DNA from: Actinoplanes solisilvae
GTDB taxonomy: Bacteria > Actinomycetota > Actinomycetes > Mycobacteriales > Micromonosporaceae
Length of the DNA: 46,120 nucleotides
Direction: 5' to 3'
Assembly (NCBI RefSeq): GCF_003999975.1
Contig: NZ_RJAC01000041.1
Span: forward strand, 1 to 46,120
Under the pieces are notes generated by a model. That model was not told the origin of the DNA and ran no database searches. It saw only the letters and a list, made by a program, of their open reading frames with translations. A program made the position numbers and the translations under genes. Shown in pieces: positions 40,174-46,120 of the stretch; the stretch's first letter is position 1; each line of letters begins with the position of its first letter.

Positions 40174-41610
40174 ATGGTGGACTACCTGAGCCCGTTGGAC
40201 ACGTCTTTCCTGGACGCCGAGGACGAAGACCCGCACGCGTCGCTGGCGATCGCGTCGGTCGCCGTGCTCGACGGCCCGGCGCCCAGCCAGGCGGAGTTCG
40301 CCGAGGCGATCCGCGGCCGTCTGGCCCTCGTGCCCCGCTATCGGCAGAAGGTACGCCGCGTGCCGCTCAACCTCGGGCGGCCGGTGTGGGTCGACGACCC
40401 CGACTTCGACCTCGACTTTCATCTGCGGCGCACCGCACTGGCCGAGCCCGGCGGTGACGCCGCCCTGGAACGGCTGATCGGCCGGGTCATGTCGCAGCGG
40501 CTCGACCGGGACCGGCCGCTGTGGGAGAACTGGCTCGTCGAGGGTCTGCCGGAGGGACGGTGGGCGCTGATCTCCAAAGTGCACCACTGCATGATCGACG
40601 GAGTGACCGGCAACGAGCTGTACCGCCTGATCTGCGACAGCAGCCCGAAGCCGCGCCGGCCGGTGCCCGACACATGGGAGCCCGGCGTCCCGCAGGACGA
40701 CGTCGACCTCACCCTCGACGCTCTCGGCCAACTCGCGCGGATCCCGTTCGACCAGGCTCGCTGGTTTGCCGGAGCCCTGCGCGAACCGGCTCGCGCCGCC
40801 CGGCAGATCGGCGCCCTGACGCGCGGCGCCGCGGCATTGGTCTCTGCCTTCGTCCCGGCCCCGGCCACGTCCCTGGCCGGGCCGCTCGGCCGCGCACGCC
40901 GCTACGCGGTGGCTCGCCTGCCGCTGGAGCAGATCGGCGCGGTCGCCAAGGCGCACGAGGTGACCATCAACGACGTCTACCTGGCCGCTGTCGCCGGGGC
41001 GCTGCGCCGGCTGATGCTCGCGCGTGGCGAGGAGCCGCTAGCCGGAGCGGTCCGGACCCTGGTTCCGGTCAACGTGCGTACCGAGAGCGCCCGTCACATC
41101 TTCGACAATCGGGTGGCGTCGCTGCTGGTCGATCTGCCCGTGGAGATCGACGACGGGCCCGGCCGGCTGCGGGCCGTGCACGAGCGCGTCGCCGCGCTGC
41201 GGGCCCGGCACGAGGTCGAGGCGGGCGTGGCGCTCGTGGCGGTGGCCGACCAGGAGCCGTTCCCGGCCGTCTCGCTGGTCGTCCGCTCCGCGCTGCGCCT
41301 CCCCCAGCGCGGGCTCGCCACGGTCACCACGAACGTGCCCGGACCGCCGGTCCCGCTGTTCATCCTGGGCCGGCCGATCCGCGAGATCCTGCCGTACGTG
41401 CCGATCGCCGAGCGGCTGCGCATCGGCGTCGCCGTGATGACCTACCAGGGCCAGGCCGTGATCGGCGTGACCACCGATTTCGCGACAGTGCCCGAGGGCG
41501 GCGACATCGCCGGCGCGATTCTCGACGAGGTGCGGCAACTGGCCCCGGCACCGGCACCGCGAGCGCGCATGCGCACCGCCGCAGCCGCCCGGGTCGCGGA
41601 ACCCACCTGA
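40174..41610 (+). CDS. Wax ester synthase/diacylglycerol acyltransferase (WS/DGAT)
   Basis: A 478-aa acyltransferase making triacylglycerol or wax ester from acyl-CoA. The active-site motif HH-x3-DG is HHCMIDG (His137, His138, Asp142). Other family marks are the start YLSPLDTSFL, PLWENWLVEGL, and in the C-terminal half NDVYLAAVAGALRR, VPVNVRTES, NRVASLLVDLP and TNVPGPPVPLF. The counterpart Tgs1 (Rv3130c) is DosR-regulated and builds dormancy lipid. AAGGAGG is only two bases from ATG 40174; GTG 40177 has a better spacing of five. It is in an operon with the acyl-CoA ligase 29 bp downstream. Confidence 0.95.
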   Translation: MVDYLSPLDTSFLDAEDEDPHASLAIASVAVLDGPAPSQAEFAEAIRGRLALVPRYRQKVRRVPLNLGRPVWVDDPDFDLDFHLRRTALAEPGGDAALERLIGRVMSQRLDRDRPLWENWLVEGLPEGRWALISKVHHCMIDGVTGNELYRLICDSSPKPRRPVPDTWEPGVPQDDVDLTLDALGQLARIPFDQARWFAGALREPARAARQIGALTRGAAALVSAFVPAPATSLAGPLGRARRYAVARLPLEQIGAVAKAHEVTINDVYLAAVAGALRRLMLARGEEPLAGAVRTLVPVNVRTESARHIFDNRVASLLVDLPVEIDDGPGRLRAVHERVAALRARHEVEAGVALVAVADQEPFPAVSLVVRSALRLPQRGLATVTTNVPGPPVPLFILGRPIREILPYVPIAERLRIGVAVMTYQGQAVIGVTTDFATVPEGGDIAGAILDEVRQLAPAPAPRARMRTAAAARVAEPT

Positions 41611-41639
41611 CTCCCTGTACCGGAAAGAGGTGTACAGCG

Positions 41640-43145
41640 ATGCTGAACCTTGCCGTGATCCTGCACGAATCGGCGGGGCGCCGCCCGGACGCGCCGGCCC
41701 TGCTGCACGACGGAGGAACGATCACCTATGCCGAGCTCGACGCCCGCTCGGATGCCGTGGCCGCGGCGCTCCTCGACCGGGGCATCGGCCCCGGTGATCG
41801 GGTCGCCCTCCAGGCACCCAACATTCCCGAGTTCCCGGTGGCCTACTTCGGCATCCTGAAGACAGGCGCGGTGGTGGTTCCGCTCAACGTCCTGCTGCGC
41901 GGTCCGGAGATCGCCCATCAGCTGCAAGACTCCGGCGCCCGCACCCTCATCACGTGGGCCGGGGTCGCCGACGAGGCCGCGAAAGGCGCCGCGGAGGCGG
42001 ACGTCCCCGAGGTGTTCGTCATCCACGGCGGCCCGGACAGCCCGGGCCGGCCCTTCGCCGAGCTCACCACGCCCGTCGCCGAACCGGTCCCGCTGGCGGA
42101 GCGCTCCCCCGGTGACGTCGCCGCGATCATCTACACCTCCGGCACGACGGGGCTGCCGAAGGGCGCCGAGCTGACGCACTTCCAGATGTACATGAACTCC
42201 GACATCCCCGGCCGGCTGTTCGAGATCAAACCGGAGGACGTCGTGCTCACCGTCCTGCCGCTGTTCCACGTGTACGGCATGTCCAGCGCGATGAACCTCG
42301 GCATCCGCTTCGGCTGTGCGCTGTCGCTCGTGCCGCGCTTCACCCCCGAGAAGGTGCTCGAGGCCGTCGAACGCGATCGCGCGACCATCTTCGACGGCGT
42401 GCCCACCATGTTCGGCGCGCTCCTCGCCTACACCGACGGTCATACGTACGACACGTCGTCGCTGCGCGTGTGCGTCTCGGGCGGGGACGCCATCCCGGCG
42501 CACGTCTTCGACGCCTTCGAACAGCGCTTCGGGGTGCCGATCCTGGAGGGGTACGGGATGACCGAGACCGCCTCCACCATCACCTTCAACCCGGCGCCCG
42601 ACGACCGCCGCCCGTACAGCGTCGGCAAGCCCGTCTGGGGCGTGGAGGTTCAGGTGTGGGACGCGGAGGACCGGCGGATGCCACCGGGCCGTGGGCACGT
42701 GGGCGAACTGGTCACCCGGGGATATCACACGATGCGGGGTTATCACGGGAACCCGGAAGCCACCGCCGAGGCGTACCGGGGCGGGTGGTTCCACACCGGG
42801 GATCTCGGGTACGCCGACCCCGACGGCTTCCTGTACATCGTCGACCGCAAGAAAGAGCTGATCATCCGCGGTGGCTACAACGTGTACCCCCGCGAGGTGG
42901 AGGAGGTCCTCTACCACCACCCGGGCGTTCGCGACGCCGCCGTCGTCGGCGTGCCGGACGATCGGCTCGGCCAGGAGGTCAAGGCCATCATCGTGGCCCG
43001 GCCGGGGCACAGCCTGAGCGCCCAGGAGATCGTCGAGTACTGCCGGGAACGGGTGGCCGCGTACAAGTACCCCAGACTCGTCGAGTTCCGGGACTCGCTC
43101 CCGCTGACCGGCACCGGCAAGGTGCTCAAGAAGGATCTGGTCTGA
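41640..43145 (+). CDS. Long-chain fatty-acid-CoA ligase (AMP-forming)
   Basis: An adenylate-forming ligase of 501 aa activating fatty acids to acyl-CoA. The motifs are complete: YTSGTTGLPKG (P-loop), GYGMTE, the hinge region DRKKELIIRGGYNVYPREVEEVL, and the catalytic lysine in TGTGKVLKKDL. AGAGG lies about nine bases before ATG 41640. It follows WS/DGAT closely, so it likely supplies its acyl-CoA substrate. Chain-length preference cannot be read from the sequence. Alternative roles in other acid activation are possible but less likely in this context. Confidence 0.93.
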   Translation: MLNLAVILHESAGRRPDAPALLHDGGTITYAELDARSDAVAAALLDRGIGPGDRVALQAPNIPEFPVAYFGILKTGAVVVPLNVLLRGPEIAHQLQDSGARTLITWAGVADEAAKGAAEADVPEVFVIHGGPDSPGRPFAELTTPVAEPVPLAERSPGDVAAIIYTSGTTGLPKGAELTHFQMYMNSDIPGRLFEIKPEDVVLTVLPLFHVYGMSSAMNLGIRFGCALSLVPRFTPEKVLEAVERDRATIFDGVPTMFGALLAYTDGHTYDTSSLRVCVSGGDAIPAHVFDAFEQRFGVPILEGYGMTETASTITFNPAPDDRRPYSVGKPVWGVEVQVWDAEDRRMPPGRGHVGELVTRGYHTMRGYHGNPEATAEAYRGGWFHTGDLGYADPDGFLYIVDRKKELIIRGGYNVYPREVEEVLYHHPGVRDAAVVGVPDDRLGQEVKAIIVARPGHSLSAQEIVEYCRERVAAYKYPRLVEFRDSLPLTGTGKVLKKDLV

Positions 43146-43401
43146 ACGTGGCCCGGATCGCGATGACCACCCCGCCACTCAGGGCGGTTGCCGATCTCCC
43201 CGTTCGGCCGGCCTCGGCCGGCGCTCCCGCGCTGGGCGCGCTTCTCAGCGCATCGCCGGCCTCGTGCGGGCGATGTCAGCTCAGCAGCATGCGGGGACCA
43301 CCACCTCGGGCGGTGCGCCGGGCGTCAGCACGAGTGGCGTTCGGAGAGGGCAGTCGCGCGGCGCCGGCCACCCCGATCCGTGCCTTCCTGTCAGGCCTCG
43401 C

Positions 43402-45028
43402 TCACGTCAGACCGGATCGGCGAACCCGCGCCACCACGAGCGCGAGCGCGGCCCAGGCGGCCACGACGGCGAGATGGCCCCAGGCGAACCCGGCGCCGGG
43501 CCCGTCCGGCCGGGTGGCGGTGAGCAGCGCCTGCAGCAGGTGCCGCACGGGGAACACGTCGGCGAAGGCGGTGATCCCGCCGGGGAGCGGACGGTCGCCG
43601 ACAACGAAGATCTCCGACACGAAGCACAACGGCAGCAGGACGCCGAGCGTGACCGCGACGAGGGAGCGGGCAGCCGGCAGCAGGGCCGCCACGGCCAGTC
43701 CGAGCGCCGAGAAGCACAACGAGCCGAGCGCCACCGCGAGCAGGACGGCGGGCAGCCGCGCCGGGTCGACGCGTACGCCGAAGAAGGTCAGGCCCACCGT
43801 CGCCAGCACGGCGACACCGAGAAGCCCCACGATCAGCGCGGCGCACACCCGTCCGGCCACGTACCAGCGGAAAGGCAACGGCGTGCCGAGCAACCGCTTC
43901 AGCACACCGGCGGACCGGGCACCCACGACACCCTCCGGCATGTCGACGAAGCCCGTGACCGCGACCGTGTAGGCGGCCAGGCCGGCGAACAGGTATTGGG
44001 CCATGGTCAAGCCGTGCACCCGGGCGTCGCCGAACACGCTCGGGAAGAGCGCGAGCAGCAGCCCCGGGAAGACGATCGCGAAGAACACCGACAGCGGGTC
44101 GCGACGCAGACCGAGCAGGGCGTACGAGATCTGGCCGCCGAGCAGCGCGGCCGGCGAACCGCGGCCGGGCTCCCGCGGTGCGGACAGGCTCGACCGTGCG
44201 GGACCGATGACTTCCGCCGCGGCTCGCCGGGACATCGCTCCGCCCCGCGGCTGCCAGCCGAACCGGAGCCGGGCGATCAGCATCCCGCCCAGAGTCCAGG
44301 CCACCAGCACGGCGAGGTGCCCGGGTGAGAATCCCGCGCCGGCGCCCGGCTCGAACGTCTCGGCCATGGCCCGGGCGAAGTGCTTCAACGGCAGAAGGGA
44401 GCCGATCACGGACAACGGCCGGGGCAGTTCCGCGCCCACGATGAACACGTCCGACACGAACGCCAGCGGGATCAGCAGCCCCTGCGCCAACGCCTGGGTG
44501 GCCGTCACGGTCCTGGTCACGGTGGCGAGAGCCAGACCCAGCGCCGTGCAACAGGCAATACCCAGCAGCAGGGTGAGCAGCGCGGCCGGCAGCTTGTTCC
44601 CGACGACCTGCACGTCGTAGGCGACCACACCCACGACGGTCAGCAGCAGCACGGCGACGCCGGCGATGGCGGCGGAGGCGGCGACGCGGGCCGCGAGAAC
44701 CGTGCGGGGAGGAACCGGCGTGGCCCGCAGCCGCAGCAGCACCCCGCTCTCCCGCAGCACGGCCGTGTCCACGGCCACCAGCGTGAACGACGCCTGGGCC
44801 ACGCCGAACACAGCGAACGGCGTGACCAGGAACTGGGTCACCGGCACCCCATGCCCGGTGGTCTGATCGCCGATGATCGTCGAGACGATGACGAGGAAGG
44901 CCAGCGGAAAGGCGAGGGTGAAGAAGGCGGCGAGAGGGTTGCGCAGGAAGGCTCGCACGGCATGCCCGGTCAGCATCGGCAACGCAGCTGACCGGCTCGC
45001 GGGTTCGAGGCGTACGCGCTCTCGGTCC

Positions 45029-45039
<11 letters not shown>
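43402..45039 (-). CDS. ABC-2 permease, two permease domains fused
   Basis: A 545-aa membrane protein consisting of two similar ABC-2 halves of about 250 residues. Each half has an N-terminal cytoplasmic start (GHAVRAFLRNPLAAFFTLAFPL; YALLGLRRDPLSVFFAIVFPG), about six helices, and a closing F(V/L)SD/EIF-V-G, LP-L/G-G-type block (AFVSDVFIVGAELPRPLS; CFVSEIFVVGDRPLPGG). Such permeases usually occur as single halves that dimerise, so this is a tandem fusion. The ATP-binding gene upstream overlaps it by 11 bases. Drug or lipid export is the typical function. Confidence 0.9.
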
Positions 45040-45940
<901 letters not shown>

Positions 45941-46009
45941 GACGACAGCATCCGGGCCGAAGCACCACGCCGACCAGAGCCGTTGGTCCCGATCGGCCGG
46001 GCACGCGCA

Positions 46010-46037
46010 AGCCCGGCCGCCATCAAGCGGCCGGGCT
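46010..46037 (-). terminator. Hairpin terminator after the last partial gene
   Basis: AGCCCGGCCGC and GCGGCCGGGCT form a perfect 11-bp stem with a 6-nt loop, 12 bp past the stop of the minus-strand gene at the window end. Confidence 0.75.
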
Positions 46038-46049
46038 CGGAGCCGTGGC

Positions 46050-46120
46050 TCAGATGAGCCAGCGGTTCTTCTGGACGATCGGCAGGGACGCCCACCACCG
46101 GCCCAGACCCCAGGTGTGCC
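46050..46120 (-). CDS. 3' end of an unidentified gene (truncated by the window)
   Basis: A minus-strand frame enters from the right edge and ends at TGA 46050-46052, coding for 22 residues rich in Trp, ending QKNRWLI. The terminator hairpin just beyond supports a genuine gene end. Too little is visible to name a family. Confidence 0.45.
   Translation of the reverse strand, partial: HTWGLGRWWASLPIVQKNRWLI

Noticed and set aside
43146..43401. Possible gene between acyl-CoA ligase and ABC permease
   Set aside because: 256 bp between convergent genes; reading frames here are low-complexity shadows without ribosome sites or recognisable domains; only a weak GC hairpin is seen.
45953..45968. DevR box before the ABC ATPase (CGGGCCGAAGCACCAC)
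   Set aside because: Only one half-site is conserved and it lies 13 bp from the start codon, too close for an activator site.

Overview
The window is about 46 kb of very GC-rich DNA with actinobacterial codon use, GTG starts and purine-rich ribosome binding sites. Gene content points to a soil actinomycete, most likely Micromonosporaceae (Actinoplanes-like). The genus is inference; actinobacterial origin is close to certain. No transposases, integrases, rRNA genes or CRISPR repeats were seen.

The window reads as a hypoxia/dormancy island equivalent to the DosR (DevR) regulon of Mycobacterium tuberculosis. At 22118-22762 lies a DevR/DosR orthologue with the phosphoacceptor Asp54 and the DNA-contact residues Lys179, Lys182 and Asn183. 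Around it are counterparts of many classical DosR-regulon genes: universal stress proteins, a NarK-type nitrate transporter, a CtpF-like P-type ATPase, CBS-domain proteins, an Acg-like nitroreductase homologue, an Hsp20, an Rv2004c-like double kinase-fold protein and a WS/DGAT (Tgs) acyltransferase. About 20 copies of one imperfect palindrome, GGGAC-N4-GGCCC and variants, lie mostly 35-87 bp before start codons. Its half-site spacing equals that of the mycobacterial DosR box core (GGGAC-N4-GTCCC), so the motif is the likely DevR operator.

Layout. 1-10.7 kb: two universal stress proteins, narK, the complete narGHJI nitrate reductase operon and a short flavin-reductase-like gene. 11.0-18.9 kb (minus strand): P-type ATPase, USP, a 64-aa orphan, a PAS protein with a histidine-kinase dimerisation helix but no ATPase domain, a stand-alone CNBD protein, CBS-BON protein, SRPBCC protein and zinc alcohol dehydrogenase. 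19.0-24.9 kb: pyruvate phosphate dikinase, a small membrane protein, devR, the Acg-like gene and a secreted HAF-repeat protein. 24.9-25.2 kb: a gap between convergent genes with a tRNA-like element and two DevR-type boxes. 25.2-30.2 kb: phosphoketolase, second CBS-BON protein, GAPDH and a USP. 30.2-35.9 kb: ABC exporter, Rv2004c-like protein, class I aldolase and flavodoxin. 36.0-37.9 kb: degenerate USP, Hsp20, SHOCT membrane protein and a 93-aa orphan. 37.9-43.1 kb: XRE regulator, patatin and alpha/beta hydrolase divergent from WS/DGAT and acyl-CoA ligase. 43.4-46.1 kb: a second ABC exporter and the 3' end of a further gene.

Inferred logic: when oxygen falls, DevR would switch on stress proteins, nitrate respiration accessories, a rewired glycolysis/phosphoketolase/PPDK carbon flow with an alcohol dehydrogenase as electron sink, and storage-lipid synthesis with linked lipases. 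Placing central-carbon enzymes behind the boxes goes beyond the mycobacterial regulon. No complete DevS-type sensor kinase is present; the truncated PAS-HisKA_3 protein is the nearest relative.
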